Shown: positions 13,680 to 27,369 of the stretch, piece after piece
Position numbering within the stretch: position 1 is the first letter of the stretch
Layout: every line of letters begins with the position of its first letter
NCBI GenBank assembly: GCA_012932295.1
Contig: JAAONU010000013.1
Coordinates: 3,270,603-3,334,602 of the forward strand
DNA from: Cyclina sinensis
Taxonomy: Eukaryota > Mollusca > Bivalvia > Venerida > Veneridae
Length of the DNA: 64,000 bases
Reading direction: 5' to 3'
Translations under genes and position numbers: made by a program
Notes under the pieces: model-generated
Told to the model about the DNA's origin: nothing
What the model saw: only the letters and a program-made list of their open reading frames with translations
Databases searched by the model: none

Positions 13680-16600
13680 TACAGTTTCTTTAACAGTAAA
13701 ATCGCGTTCTGGTCCACTAAAATCTTTAAATGATAACTGAACAAAATAAAAAGTGTTTTCATATTCACCTGGATTTAATTAAGTGTTTTATTAAAAATTC
13801 AATCACTGTCATCTGATTCTATCATGCGGATACGTTTATATGCCAGTCGAACTGTGTTTCTTTGTAATTGGGGTGCAGTGAGGGGAAAAATGTAGTCCGG
13901 CACAGTGAAAATTATATTTTGTAAATTTCACTAGTGGTTTATCAGAATATAATCATCTGATATTTTTCAATAAAACACTGGAAAGCATGAAATAAATACA
14001 GTATTGTTAAGGGTAAATTCGACCTAATTTAAACTTGTATATTTTGTGTTAAGAAAATCCAATGAACTTCTGTTCATATAATTCATAAGTATGTTTTATT
14101 ATGTTATAAATGAATAATCTAACGGTGAAAATCTGTAAAATAACTGTCTCCAATGACGCAATGCGCATCGTTTACCAATTGATTCAGCATAAGACACCGA
14201 ACAGTCAAAACATTCTAAACGTGTGTCTAGCTTTTAGACGACTTCATCAAATAAAAGAAGTTTTGATGATCTTGACAGATGGAGTGCACTGTTAACGCCA
14301 CTTCCACTGTCAATTCGTTAATATTTGACAAATGAAAATTTATAAGCGTATCTACTCAAATGCTTAGGATAAAATTAAACAAATAATCAATTAACGTTTC
14401 CTGCAAATTCTACTATGATCATTACTAATATCTGTCTTAAATATTTATTTATATGCAATTTTTAAGGAAATAAAATTTAAAATTCACATGTTCTTTGGTA
14501 CATTTTTTCATTCGCTAAAAAGTATATACAACAACGTTCCGGTAACAGGACTGGTCGTAAACTGAATATTCATGAGAATTCTTTTTTTTTTTAAATAAAC
14601 TACTGGTAAACTGATTGGATGTAAATAGTTCAATTTCTTTATATTTAAAAGTTAGTTCAAAGGTCTTACTAAATTCAAATATTACAAGCTTTGTAAAACT
14701 CGTTACAGTATGTCTCGATTATAGAGCGCTGTCATCTAAGGCATATTCATTCGTTACACTTATGGAATTTCATGGTTCCGTGCTGATCATGCATAACAGT
14801 GTAGACTGAGGCGTACTTTGTTGTAAAAGTTCTGGAAGCATTTCTTAGTGAATTTACCTTACAGCCCCAAGAATACTTAATAAGGGCGTTAAATACATCA
14901 CTGACACTAAACTCTCTATGCTTTGTGAATAGTAGGCTTACTTATGGGATACTGACCTTAACTTTCTGTGATATCTATGTAAGTTAAATATTAGGGGAAA
15001 AAATGAATCAGTGTAAATTAATGACTGAAAGAAAACACGACTGTTTTTATAATGTTAAATGTTTCATATCTGACAATCTTAAGTTAGTTAAATATTCATA
15101 AAAATGATATGTATACAGTTAGTACTTTTCGTGTAATTGTATCCTCATTTTATGAAAATGAAGCGCAAGCGGTAACGTCAGCATAAATTAAAGTTTATTA
15201 TATAAATATCATTTCACGATTTCAGTTCATTAACATACTTCTAGCGTTATATCTTACTGTAACGTCAATATATACATATACTGGACATGTGAGTTTCCTG
15301 TTATTGTAGAAAATAGTTGTACATTTAAGTATATATTGGCGAAAATAATCTCATACTAATCTCCTGTTATTGTAGAAAATAGTTGTACATTTAAGTATAT
15401 ATTGGCGAAAATAATCTCATACTAGGCAAATAAATGTCGCTAAATATACTGGACATGTGAGTTTCCTGTTGTTGTAGAAAATAGTTTTAAATTTAAGTAT
15501 ATATGAAAATAATCTCATACTAAGCAAATAAATGTCACTACGTCACAACAAACTACATTAAAATTATTTGACCCACGCCCAGTCTTCCGCTTGTGGCTAT
15601 TATTAATAAATAAACAATAATCTTTATATGTGTAAAGTTAGCTCGACACTGAACATTCGAATTTTTCACAATTTGAATTTAGCACTTAGACGAAATTTGA
15701 CATTCAAATCTTTAATCAGTTGAATTCTAAATGTTGTGCAATGTTGTGAATCACATAATTTTTGAATGTTGTTCTAGCCCCAGTGGAAATAAATCTTTGG
15801 ATTTTTCTTTGCTTTCCAGGCATTTTCATGTTCATAAGACCTTATATTGTCATTTTAGAGTCATAATTTTATTATGTAAAACAGCCAAGAAATATCATAT
15901 TAATCTGCGATGTTTATTATCAGTGCAAACTGTGATAATCTAAAAATCTGAGAGAGTAGAAAAGCACAGAAATGCACACAATTCGGATTAAAAATGGCAA
16001 TACAGCTTTAAATTTACTGAAATAATCTTGATGAGAACGGTCGAAACAAATTCTAACGTATTTCTCTATATACACTTCGTTTAAATAATTTAATTTGTGC
16101 TTTTACAAAATTCAAACTTCAAGTGATTCAAAATGCGAACGTCGGATGACTTGAAAGCAAACAATTCAAATACAAATGGTTTTAAATTTAATATTAAAGT
16201 TTGAATGTCATGCTGGCACAACGTCTAAATACAAATGACTAAACAATTGAATGTCAAATGTCGTGAAAGTTCAAAATTCAAATGATTAAAAAAAAACTTC
16301 AAATTCAAATACAAATGGTTAAAACTTCGAATGACAATTTTGTGCTAGCACAACATTCAAATTTCTAATGATTAGAAAGTCCAGTGTCGAATGTCGTATG
16401 ACGGATCAAAAGATTAGTCCTCATGGACCTTGAGATGCCATGCATACACGCGTAGCACTACGTAGGAACCCATAAACAAGTGACAGCCAATTAATATGTC
16501 AAATTCAATTAGACTTAAACTGTTTACATACCTACATATAAATCAAACACAATAAGTACTACTTTCTTCTTTTTAATAAATATCTACGAATATTATGTGG

Positions 16601-17190
16601 CTGAACGTTGCAATTTCTGTTTGGGGAATTTCATTACAAATACAGGATGAATACGGTTTCTTTGGATAAAGATAAAAAATGACTTAAAACTTGATCGAGT
16701 CATAAAACCTCCTCGAGAAAAAGCATGGTTGATATTTCTAATGTAACAACGTTGAATCAGCCTAGCATACGGAACTGATAACAGAAAGGATACCTTTTTA
16801 TTGACTTAGATTGTTCTTACAAAATTTCTGATCTTCAGAAAACATTAAGAAAAACTTTAAACATGAATTTGAAAAGAACACAACTTCGGGTTAAAAATGG
16901 GAAAGGGCACAAATTCTTATTTGAATTTGGAGGTGTTGTATAATCAGTTTTAGACATTAAAATCATCAGTGCATGCGCGTTTGTAATTTCCGTTCACTTA
17001 ATGTTGTACAAGAACGACAGCAATGAGTTCACCTTTTTCTTTGTCTTTAAATTTTGATAATATTCATGTCGTGTATGACATGTTGCAAATCTGCTATGTA
17101 TGAATATTAAACGCATTTTAATCAAACAAAGGAACCCAACAAACTAGGACATTCATCCTGAACCCATTCTCACTCATTTCTTGTAAACAG
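13680..17190. other. Upstream region of the SLC6 gene, no gene recognised
   Basis: AT-rich DNA. It holds a local tandem repeat (15273-15530) and a degenerate repeat of aaattcaaatacaaatgg-like words at about 16100-16390. The SLC6 promoter probably lies here but no element could be identified. Confidence 0.5.
15273..15530. repeat. Three tandem copies of a ~75-90-bp unit
   Basis: The block ctgttattgtagaaaatagt plus following aagtatat...aataatctcatacta occurs three times. The first two copies are almost identical and the third is diverged. Confidence 0.85.
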
Positions 17191-17196
17191 TTTCAG

Positions 17197-17212
17197 AAAA
17201 TATTTATTGGAT
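17197..17212 (+). other. Short 5' UTR segment of the SLC6 gene
   Basis: The 16 bases between the acceptor-like tttcag and the ATG are probably the end of the 5' UTR. The first, non-coding exon and promoter should lie further upstream. I could not identify them. Confidence 0.4.
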
Positions 17213-20200
17213 ATGGACAACACCGGTAAAGCCAGTATGGCTATGAACGGGAAACCGAAGTCTTCCAAGGTGGCAAGCTCTCTAAAAATGGAGTTAGGTG
17301 ATATCGACCGAACACAGGTCTTCGGAATAGACGAAAATGAGAAAAGAGGGAACTGGACTGGAAAGCTAGATTTTGTCTTGGCAACACTTGGGTAAGTGCA
17401 AATAATGAAACTTTCTTCTGAAAATTAAATACCGTGATATCAGTTTTTGAAAGAAGTCTTATACTTTATTTTCTTGACGGTCGGCCCGCTATTTTATACA
17501 TGTATTTATTTCAGGTATGCGGTGGGTCTGGGAAACTTCTGGCGGTTTCCTTATCTGTGTTACAGGAATGGAGGCGGCGCGTTTCTTGTTCCCTACCTCA
17601 TTTTTATGACGATTGTTGGCATACCTTTATTCTTTGTAGAGGCCGGGGTTGGTCAGTTTTCTAGTGCTGGACCTACAGCGTGTTGGGAGCTTGCTCCGAT
17701 TTTCTCGGGTAAATTTCTAAGAGATTTTTTACATATTTTAGCACAGTTCTAGTAACATTCATTTACATATATATCGAGGGGTTGCTGCAAGACTGGACAA
17801 AGTCTAACTGAATTAACAGGGTATTTGGTGCAGTTTTTTATCACCACAATGTCTATAGAATCTGGTCTGGTAGTTTGGTTTCCAAATGTTATAGAATAAA
17901 GATCACTTCAGTCCTTCGGTAATTCAGGAGTAACATACCTTATTAAAAAAATAATTTATAAATAAGACAGCCTGGAACGGTACTGAGTTAAAGCTGATAT
18001 TACCAAAAAAAATCATTTTGTGCGTGCGTCAGTCACATCATTAACACAATTTTCAATATAATGTAATTCACCGAAAGCGTCAGTTGCTTGTTATTATAGC
18101 CATACATACGGTTGAATTGTCATTTGTTACTGTAAACATAGCATTGCAAAAATCGCTAATAAACTAAACGTTTTTATTAGATATTGGAGGTACACGTATT
18201 GCTATACTTGTTTTGTTGTTTGATGCTATAGGTATTGGTATTGCTATGATGGTATGTTCCTCCCTAAAGGCCCTCTACTACACCATGGTGGTGGCATGGT
18301 GTTTCTTCTACTTTGTCATGTCCTTTCAAAACCCTCTTCCTTGGGCAGATTGTGACAACGACTGGAACACGGAAGGTAATCTTTTCTGAAACAAAATCTG
18401 CAGTCTCTAGAGATCACCTAATGATGGCCATAACGCAGGTACGGTTTTGCAAATGAATAAACACATTTAAGTAGATAAGTTCAAAAATGTGAAACAATAG
18501 TTTAAGGGTGTAGTTTAAAAATGAAATGATTAGTTTTATGATAGAAAAAAGTTGGTCACTAAATTTGCTATATTCAGATTGCAGACTTCTTCTACCGGAT
18601 GTAAGCTGTGGAGGAAATTATACAAAGAATCTTAACGGAACTTGCCATGACAGCAATGGAACATTTCTTGGTCTATGGAATACTACAAGGTTTACTGACG
18701 TTACTGGAAGACAACGCATTTCGCCGTCAGAGGAGTATTTCAAGTGCGTGTATTGACGAATTAGAGTGACCTTACCTTGTAAAAAAATGTGACATTATAA
18801 AACCGTCCACATTTAACGATTTCCAACTACAGTTATAATATTTCAATTAACGTTTTCTTAATTATCAAGGGTTTGCATTATCACAGAATTTCGCCTCTTT
18901 GTATTCCGTGTATCGTGATCACATAGACAATTTGGACATAACTAGATAGATTGCAAGTGCTGTTTTTTTTCCACTTGCAATTTATCTAATTATACTGTTT
19001 TTAAAATCGGTTCTTTTCATTTTCCAATCACTGGCGTATTGTTTTTTCTGCATAATGTTTTTTTTTGTTGTTTCAGCAATTTTGTTTTAGGACTAAGTTC
19101 CGACATAGAAGACCTTGGGGCACCTCGCTGGAAAAATGTCCTCTTTCTCTTCACGGCCTGGTTTGTTGGTTTTCTTTGTTTGATCAAAGGCATCAAGTCG
19201 ACTGGAAAGGTAGGATAAAACAGTATAAGTATTGGCGGACATTTCAGGTATTTTCAGGTATTTAAAATATTTTCAGCAATGTCATCTTTTGAATTAAAAT
19301 GTTATATATCAAGTCATGCAGAGTATCATAGAATAACATCTTTAATAGAAAAACTCTTCATCTTTTTATCACAATTATTTAAGTAATTGCATTTAAAAGA
19401 AAGATAATTAACCACCATTTTAACTGATGAACCATTTTTTCCAGGTCGTTTATTTCACCGTCACATTCCCATACGTGCTACTGCTTATACTATTCTTCCG
19501 AGGGGTAATTTTAGAAAACGCATGGGAAGGAATAAAGTTCTACATTGTGCCAGATTTCGAAAAACTTAAAAGTGCAAAGGTAATTCAAATATCCCATTAA
19601 AAATCGTCATCATGATTGGCCCATATTTTATGCGACTAACTTACCTTTCCAAACAACAACAACAAAAAAAAAATTAAAAATAAGTTCGAATATAAGTCAC
19701 CTGCTTTAGAAAATCGAGAGATTGTTAGCGAGGTCATAAGAATAAGCAACAACAACAACAACAGCAGCAATTTTAATTTATGTCTCAGCTTAGAGTAAAT
19801 CATGACACTCTAATTCTATTACGTCAAGGATTTTTTCCCATTCTGTTATACTTGTTTCAGGTATGGAGAGATGCCGCGACACAGATATTTTATTCCATAG
19901 GGAATGCTTACGGGGGCATCATAGCACTGTCAAGTTATAACAGGTTCCACAATAACGCCCTCAGGTATATGACATTATAATTAACATAAAAGTACCTTTG
20001 TATTAGCTATATATTATTAACCAGGTTTTTAACGAAAACCTGTTATTGTAATGCTGAAGTCGGCGGGCAAGCGGGCGGGCGTCAATTTTTGGTTTCCGCT
20101 CAATAACTTGAGTTTGCTTTGGCCTATTGACGCCAAACTTGGTGTGGGTAGCTTATATCAAGAGGCAGCTTAGGATTGCTACCCAGGTGTCTGTGATCAA

Positions 20201-23200
20201 GGTCAAGGTCACTGTTGCTAAAAATAGAAATTCAGTTTCCGCTCAAAAACTTGAGTTTGTTTTGGCCTCTTGACGCCAAACTTTGTGTGTGGGTAGCTTA
20301 TATCAAGAGGCAGCTTGAGGCAGGATTTCTACTAACCCTACATAGATCACTAACTGCAAGCAACCAAAATAACAGCATCATTTTTTCTTCACTGCCATAT
20401 ATTTATTCCAAATTCCTGTCACATCAATACTTGGTCGTTGAAAACCGGGTTTCGTCGCATTGCGGCGCTTCTTGTTATTATAGCAATGGTATTGTAAAGG
20501 CCAATCGGAGAAAATTGGTAACTATAAAAATAAAATCGAAAAAAAAGTACTTATGTAAAATTAATTAAATTCGGAACATGTAAGATATAATTTTCGTTAT
20601 TTTTAGCATTTTTACTTTAAAATTAGGACTAAAAATTGAAAACATGCATATAGACTAAATCTTAGTTTAAGGAGAGTTGCTTAGTGAGACCCTGTTGGCA
20701 GTCTGTCTTTATTCTGTATTAATGTATCAAGAAATTGGTCATTTGCAAATAATACACTTTTATGAGTTTAAATATCTGTTCTGGGTTATACGACTGTATC
20801 TGGCTTGTCGTTATGTAGAAAACAGTCATTTATACACTGTTTCTTGCTATAGAGACTCGTTGATTGTATCAATTGGGAATTGCATGACGAGTATCTTTGG
20901 AGGGTTTGTCATATTTTCCTACATTGGCTTCATGGCAGGGCAACTGGCCGTCCCGGTGAAGGACGTTGTAAGAAGTGGTAAGTATTTTATACTGCAGTAA
21001 ACTACTTCGAAGAGTTGTAAGGACATAAATAAATTGTTTTTTTTTTACCTAGGACTTTGACCTTTTGATAAGTTTATTAATAATTCAGAGTGAAATACGA
21101 CGAGACTAATCTTGATACAATCTCTGGTATATAGTGACGTGCCAAAGTAGAAACTTGACTTAGGGAACCTATTGTTCGCACATGTTACGTGTTATATTAC
21201 AACACAGTTTCTATAGTGAAACATACCAAAGGTTCATTGACATTAATGTATACAAATATATTTATCTTTCTGCCATAATCTTTGCCGATATACTCTTGAT
21301 ACTTGATACATGCGTGCAGTTGATTTTTGATTTTCGTATTTTGTTCAAACTTTAACTTTCAATAAATCCTATGTGAAAACAAAAACAATGCTTCATTATA
21401 ACAAAACAGAACATGAGTGTTTTTTTATTCAATTGATTTTTAAATTCCCTTTTCATCTTTGATTTTCTTCTGGCTAGTTAACATTTACTTTTCTAAATAC
21501 CTCTTTTTAACTCTGTTTCTTAACGAAACAATATCAAACTGCATGTTTTTACCGTAGCCTTTGGCGCCCGAGCTACACCAATAGTTACTGTTGACTAAAG
21601 TGGCACAATGTTGACTTGCAAGGACAGGAAAACACGGTGTTATTAAATTTTCTGTAAATTCTGTATCTTTAAGGTGCTGGACTAGTGTTTGTGATATATC
21701 CAGAGGCTCTAAATATTTTACCAGGATCAACATTCTGGGCAATTATTTTCTTCTTCATGCTCATTACGTTGGGTCTAGACAGCCAGGTAATGACTTGTAA
21801 ATTGTTTTCTACTGAAACACAATTTGACGGTATCGTTAGATTTATATAGCTACATACGTTAAATTGTTTTTTTACATCAAAATGAGAAAGTAATCAAAAG
21901 AACAGAAAAATCGTAGAAAATTTGGAGAAAATTCTGCTACGATTTTAGGAAAAATATTCACTTTTCTTGGGAATAAATAATTTATTTTTAAGTTGGCAAT
22001 AACTCGGTATGTTATCAAAACACTGAAAATTGCCAAGAAGATTTATCAAAAGAATTTTGTTTTATTTTTATGAATAAAACGGAAGACCTTTCATTTCGGC
22101 ATGTATAAATAAATCAATATATACACAGTAAGAGAAACTAATTCCTTTCTACCGGCCTATTGACAGTCACGCCCCCCCCCCCCCCCACCCCCAGAAAAAG
22201 AAAAAAAAACTGTTGACATTATTACAAAACATTTGTGACAAAAGGCTTCTTTTCAAACATGAGTGTTCATACGTGTTACAGTTTGCTATAGTTGAGACAG
22301 TTTTAACCGGGATTGCTGACGTGTGGCCTACAATAAGGGAACATAAGACTATTGGCATTGGAGTCCTCAGTTTCATAGGATTTCTTCTTGGCCTGCCAAT
22401 GTGCACAGATGTAAGTAGTAAATAAATGCCATATATTTATGCAAGTGTATTTTGTATTCAATATGTCACATGCACTAGAACTCCTACAGTAGACGACATA
22501 CAAATCTTGTTTCACGTATGTTTCATGACGTTTCTCTTATTGAAGGGCAAATTTTCATCCCAGGTATAATGTAAATTTGTGTCCAAACTGAAGCTGACAG
22601 AACAAAATGTTGACAGACCAGATAATTTCTGATACAAAGAGATAAGTGTACAAGTGACAAGAATAGTTAACATTTGATCGAAGTCGGTCTATGGCAGGAT
22701 GTTTTATTCATAAAACGTTATCCATTAAATATCCCACATTATTTTATTATATATTAAATATAAATTTCAATGTTCATATTAATTTTATTTAGTATAATGT
22801 TTTTTGCAACAGTCTAAAAAAATCTCAAGAACGTTCATGACACTAGCGTTTTATGTAATAAAAAGTTGGCAGACTTTGACGTCACATAAATGACTTAAAA
22901 TTTTGACAGAAATTTGAAATTTAATTTATCAAGAGTGTCCATTAGTTTTCTTTCTGATAAAACGCTCGGCAGTGTGTTTATAGAAAATGATTGAGAGATA
23001 TTTTGCACAGCTTAAATAATATTTGCATCATGCTAAGAAACATAATATCTAATGAATTACACGTAAAACAAACTTTCTAACCTGTTTTCAGGGAGGACTG
23101 TATGTGCTCCAGGTGGTAGACTATTACAACGCAGCATTCTCCCTGCTCCTGATAGGCCTGGCAGAAACTATAGCTGTCATCTTTGTTTACGGTAAACCAT

Positions 23201-24921
23201 TCATCATCTTAGTTCAAAATTCAGATATTCTGAACTGATAAAAATTTGATGAAGCCGTGCATGGAATATTGTATTGATTCTAATTTAGCATACGGCGTTC
23301 TGGAGAAAGAGCCAGTCGAATTACCTGAAGTAAATGGAAGATTCTCAAGAGTGTATAGGTATACGGTCTACATGTTTATTAGAAATGCCGATGTACATTA
23401 TAGGTTTGAAGCGTTTCTGCAAGGATATTGAGTTGATGACCGGCAAACAGCCATCAATATTCTTCAAGGTCACATGGACAGTCACGTGTCCGATAGGAAT
23501 TTCGGTAAATATCTTTAAATAGTTCGCCTGTATCCAATTTTGTTATGCTTACCAAACAGTTCTGTTATTAATGTTGCTTCTGTCTTACTAAGATAGCACT
23601 AAAGATTAATTATTTTCACAGTTTGATTCGTAAATCTTTGATTTCTGGATAATTCAAAGAAAGACTGAAAGTAACATAAAATTAAGCACAATAACGATTT
23701 GTCTATAGCACATGCAAATTTCAGTTTTTCATTTAACTATCTATGTTTATAAAATATTGTTAGGTTTTCATATATGCATATAAGAGTCACGTAATGTCAA
23801 CATAATAAATTTCTAAATCTTCTATATTTCAGTTTATACTTATGTTTGCATGGATCGACTATAGCCCGATTACGTACGGAGATGACGGAGAATATCCTCA
23901 GTGGGTACATGGTATAGGTTGGTGTATCTCCCTCGCCTCGGTCATATTTATACCTGTTGGGATGATATACAAGATGATTACCGTCGAGGGAGGCGGAAGT
24001 ATCTTTCATGTATGTTTCAAGAATTATGAAGACATAGTTTAAATTACATGTACTTTGATCTCGTAAAACATTTTCTGAAGTTGAACTGTAAGCTTTTTTT
24101 AAACTAAAACTCAAACTAAATTTTAAAAACCATAATTTTAACATCAATTAAGGGTTTTTTTTGTTTTGTTTTTTTGTTGTTTTTTCTTGTTTTGTTTTTT
24201 TCCATTTCTTTAATATGAAAATAAGGATGTTTTATTGTTTAGAGGTTTAAAGCACTTGTGAAGCCCTCAAAATTTTGGGGACCAGCATTAGTAAAGCACA
24301 GAAGGCTAGTGTCGTACATTGATGATTTTGATGTCGACCCTTATAATGTCGGAGAGATGAGTACGCCCAGGAAGAGACTTTCAGTTATCTCTATCGATCT
24401 GACCGGATTGGTAAATATATAATCATAATTAAAACAGAAATGTTAAAATGTATGCATATCGCATCGTATGTAGAGTAAGCTTTTACTAGTTGTGTAAAAT
24501 ACTCTGCGCGATTTAAATAAGTACTGGCGCCAAGAGAGGGAATGTTAGAGTCACAGATAATTTTTACTGGAGGGATTTAAACCCTTAACTCTTGACCCTG
24601 TACATCACGGCACATTCGCTTTTTAGGATCAATCTGTTCGAATGTTCATTTCGATTCTGGTTTCATCAGTAAGAAAAAGGTTTTAAAGTAAGTATTTTCA
24701 AAAACAAAATCGAACACGTTCTTTTTATATGACATGAAATATTCCCTTTTGTGTTATAAATATACTTTACCCGCTGAACAATAATGGACATTTGCTTTTT
24801 TTATTTAATTAAAACATGAATATTTAAAAATCTATTACAGAGTAGACGAAGATCGAGCGTTGCTTCCCTTAACTCAAAACAATCCAACCCGGAACCGACG
24901 AGCGCTACTAGCCATATGTAA
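17213..24921 (+). CDS. SLC6 family Na+/Cl- dependent neurotransmitter transporter, glycine-transporter-like, 15 coding exons
   Basis: Plasma-membrane symporter that would take up a small amino acid or amine with Na+ and Cl-. Exons read from the sequence: 17213-17391, 17515-17708, 18232-18375, 18578-18743, 19077-19209, 19445-19579, 19861-19964, 20853-20977, 21674-21786, 22282-22410, 23092-23191, 23404-23504, 23833-24009, 24243-24410, 24841-24921 (stop TAA). All introns are GT-AG and phases join cleanly, giving 682 aa. TM1 carries G-N-F-W-R-F-P-Y (N67-Y73; most relatives have NVWRFPY). The large loop after TM3 has a cysteine pair ([11 protein letters not shown]) and four N-glycosylation sequons. 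TM6 reads SIGNAYGG...SSYNRFHNN and TM8 LGLDSQF. The C-terminal WGPAL..HR resembles glycine transporters, which together with CYRNGGGAF in TM1 places it nearest that branch; the substrate is not proven. The ATG at 17213 has a good context (gatATGG), and a possible acceptor (tttcag, 17191-17196) suggests an upstream non-coding exon not located. Confidence 0.93.
20024..20480. mobile_element. Dispersed repeat in SLC6 intron 7
   Basis: It begins aacgaaaacctgttattgta and ends near aaaaccgggtttcgtcgcat. Inside, a unit with gtttccgctcaa.aacttg, ttgacgccaaactt and gtgggtagcttatatcaaga occurs twice. Its style matches other uncharacterised long repeats in the window; the class is unknown. Confidence 0.6.
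22174..22194. repeat. Poly-C run in SLC6 intron 9
   Basis: Sixteen or so consecutive C residues, then ACCCCC, lying about 90 bases before the exon 10 acceptor. Confidence 0.85.
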
Positions 24922-25335
24922 AATGACAAAACTGGTCAGGAAAAATGGAACTGTGGCAACTGATTTTTTTCATCTTGGAGTGTTATCTGAAAACACGCAT
25001 GCATTTAGATTCAGTGGTTACAAAAACGAAGACATTGTTTAAATGTATCATACGTTGAATATATTAGATAAAACTTTATTTCGTGTAAGGATGAAACTAA
25101 ATTTGTATGCCATCCATGAATGACCTAATGCTGAATATTTGATTTAAATGAATCAAACTAAAAAGCTGTGATATTGTTAAATAAACTGATGGTCATTCTG
25201 TTTGACACGATTTGTTTGATTTTACTTTTTGTTCTCCGATAGTTAATTTTGTATATTTTTATTGTATGTTTCCAAGACATTTATCTTTTTCTTTTACCAC
25301 ATTGAAGGTTGGTGAACATAATGTTAATAAAGTCG
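24922..25335 (+). other. 3' UTR of the SLC6 gene with polyadenylation signals
   Basis: Two AATAAA hexamers follow the stop codon, at 25180-25185 and 25326-25331. Either could end the transcript. The actual cleavage site cannot be read from the sequence. Confidence 0.45.
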
Positions 25336-26117
25336 CCTTATAGTGCTTTGTAAACATTTAATGTAATCCCAGAATACTAGAATTAGTCTTGTACATAATC
25401 ATTTTATATGTAGAAGTTTCCGGGGTTTTTTTTCTCTCTTCATTTTTTAAAACTTTTACAGTCATAAAATATTGGCTAAACTTTTTGTTATCTAAAATCT
25501 CTATATTTTATAGGGAAACTTTATTTACTGACTCATTTTCTATAACGTCATCAAAATGTTTTTTCGACCATTATGAGATATAACCCAATTGTCTGTGGTA
25601 GTAGTTTTAAACACGTTTTGCAAGATGTTCAGAAGTAGTAAATAGTATTAATGAGAGGAGTTGCATTATTTAATAGCTAACAACTTACCCCTACAACACT
25701 TCAGTCATCGTTAGGCCCTGACACCAAACTTTGTAGAGATACGGTAGATAATGTATTGTAACTGACCAGATACGTTAGCAAGTGCTTTGACTCATTCATA
25801 GTTTACTCACATTTGTACAACACCTCATCTTCAACTGAGAAATAGACAGTCATCTTTTTATACTGCTCGTACCTAACCATCATCTATTCAATGGCTATAC
25901 CATTGTGGCACCTTCTTTAGTCGAAGAAGGTCTCTGGATATAGCGATGGTCTTTTTAGTCAGTCGGGATCGTCACAAGCTGAACAATAAATTTAAAAAAA
26001 AAACACATTAAAGAATCATCTCAAGATCACTGCCAATTATTTTTTCGGTTCAAAGTTGATTTGAATATGAACAGTAGAATCTAAAGGAAGCAACAAACTT
26101 CATTGCAAAGTCGAGCG

Positions 26118-26313
26118 TGTTTTAGCGTTATACTGTTCGTATATATGTTTTAGCGTTATACTGTTCGTATATATGTTTTAGCGTTATACTGTTCGTATAT
26201 ATGTTTTAGCGTTATACTGTTCGTATATATGTTTTAGCGTTATACTGTTCGTATATATGTTTTAGCGTTATACTGTTCGTATATATGTTTTAGTGTTATA
26301 CTGTTCGTATATA
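26118..26313. repeat. 28-bp minisatellite, seven copies
   Basis: The unit tgttttagcgttatactg-ttcgtatata is repeated seven times. Six are essentially identical and the last has one change (agcg to agtg). There are no spacers. Confidence 0.95.
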
Positions 26314-26864
26314 TTTAACTAACATGAATATTGTATTCCAGAAAATATGGTGAACATCATTATATGATAGCTGATGCCACTTCTACAAAATAAAAACTAG
26401 AAAACATTTATTTTTCCTAGTGTTGTTCTTTAGTAGTGTAGACAAATTATTTTGTTTAAGTCAATAAAAAGATGATTTGAAAACGTTAACAAAATGGCTG
26501 AAACTCCAGAACACTGTGAAATAAACCGTACATGCTGTCTGTAGCAACTGGAAGCTACCAATGACGAAAACAAATATATTTAAATATGATTTAGAAGTAG
26601 GAAATAATAAAGCAAGGCTAACCACTAAATTGTATCCATAAAGCAAACTATTTCAGCAAAAAGGGCAACGGTATTTCTACGTGTTTTCTTAGTTTAGGTC
26701 ATACTGAATAGCCATACAAAGTCTTTTGATGGAAAATTCATGTGTATAATTATTGTTTAATAGTTTCCGGATATATATCAGATCCAAAAGAGTAGCCATT
26801 GAGGAGAATAACTAGAAACGTGTCCATTGGACTGTTATGGTCTTAAACAAAACACTGTTTTACG

Positions 26865-27040
26865 AACATGAAAGTTCGTAACAGAAAGATGCAAGGCATC
26901 TTGAAAATAGCCACACAGTGAAGGATTAGAACTCTGATCCTCTCGCATCGAAGACCAATATTCTAACCACTGAGCAAAAAAAATCGATTTCCTAGGTTGT
27001 ATTTGTACAATTATAGGCCGATGTACACTGAGTATAACAC
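26865..27040 (-). mobile_element. tRNA-derived SINE, family A, copy 1
   Basis: On the minus strand it holds a tRNA-like head (ctcagtggttagaatattgg) and a degenerate B box, then ggttgtatttgtacaatt on one side and gaacatgaaagttcgtaaca on the other. Two more copies lie at 27135-27350 and 38740-38955. Confidence 0.75.
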
Positions 27041-27134
27041 ATCATCTCTTGAGAAAGTCATCATTTATAATGACGGATGTTGTGGTCTATTTTTATATCA
27101 GAAACCTTGAAGGATTTTTTATTATTGTTATTTC

Positions 27135-27350
27135 TAAGACCAGGAGGGGATATCCCGGACGAGCCCCCATCTTACGAACATGAAAGTTCGCAACAGAAAG
27201 ATGTAATGAAAAGACCATCCGGAATGAGATTCGAACTGGTGTCTTCCGGGATCGAAAACCAATGCTCTAACCACTGAGTAAAAGAACTGATTCACTGACG
27301 CAGTTTTCAGAGGTTGTATTTATACAATTATAGGTCGGTGTGCACTTAAC
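27135..27350 (-). mobile_element. tRNA-derived SINE, family A, copy 2
   Basis: Same layout as copy 1 only about 270 bases away and in the same orientation. On the minus strand, tactcagtggttagagcatt is followed by a B-box-like ccagttcgaatctcattcc. Confidence 0.8.
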
Positions 27351-27369
27351 TATAACAAAAATAAATTTT

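Noticed and set aside
17207..17212. Upstream TTG at 17207 as the SLC6 start
   Set aside because: A TTG start is not expected for this nuclear gene; the in-frame ATG at 17213 has a good context.
26118..26313. CRISPR-like array of 28-bp repeats
   Set aside because: The repeats are head to tail with no spacers, and the DNA is eukaryotic.
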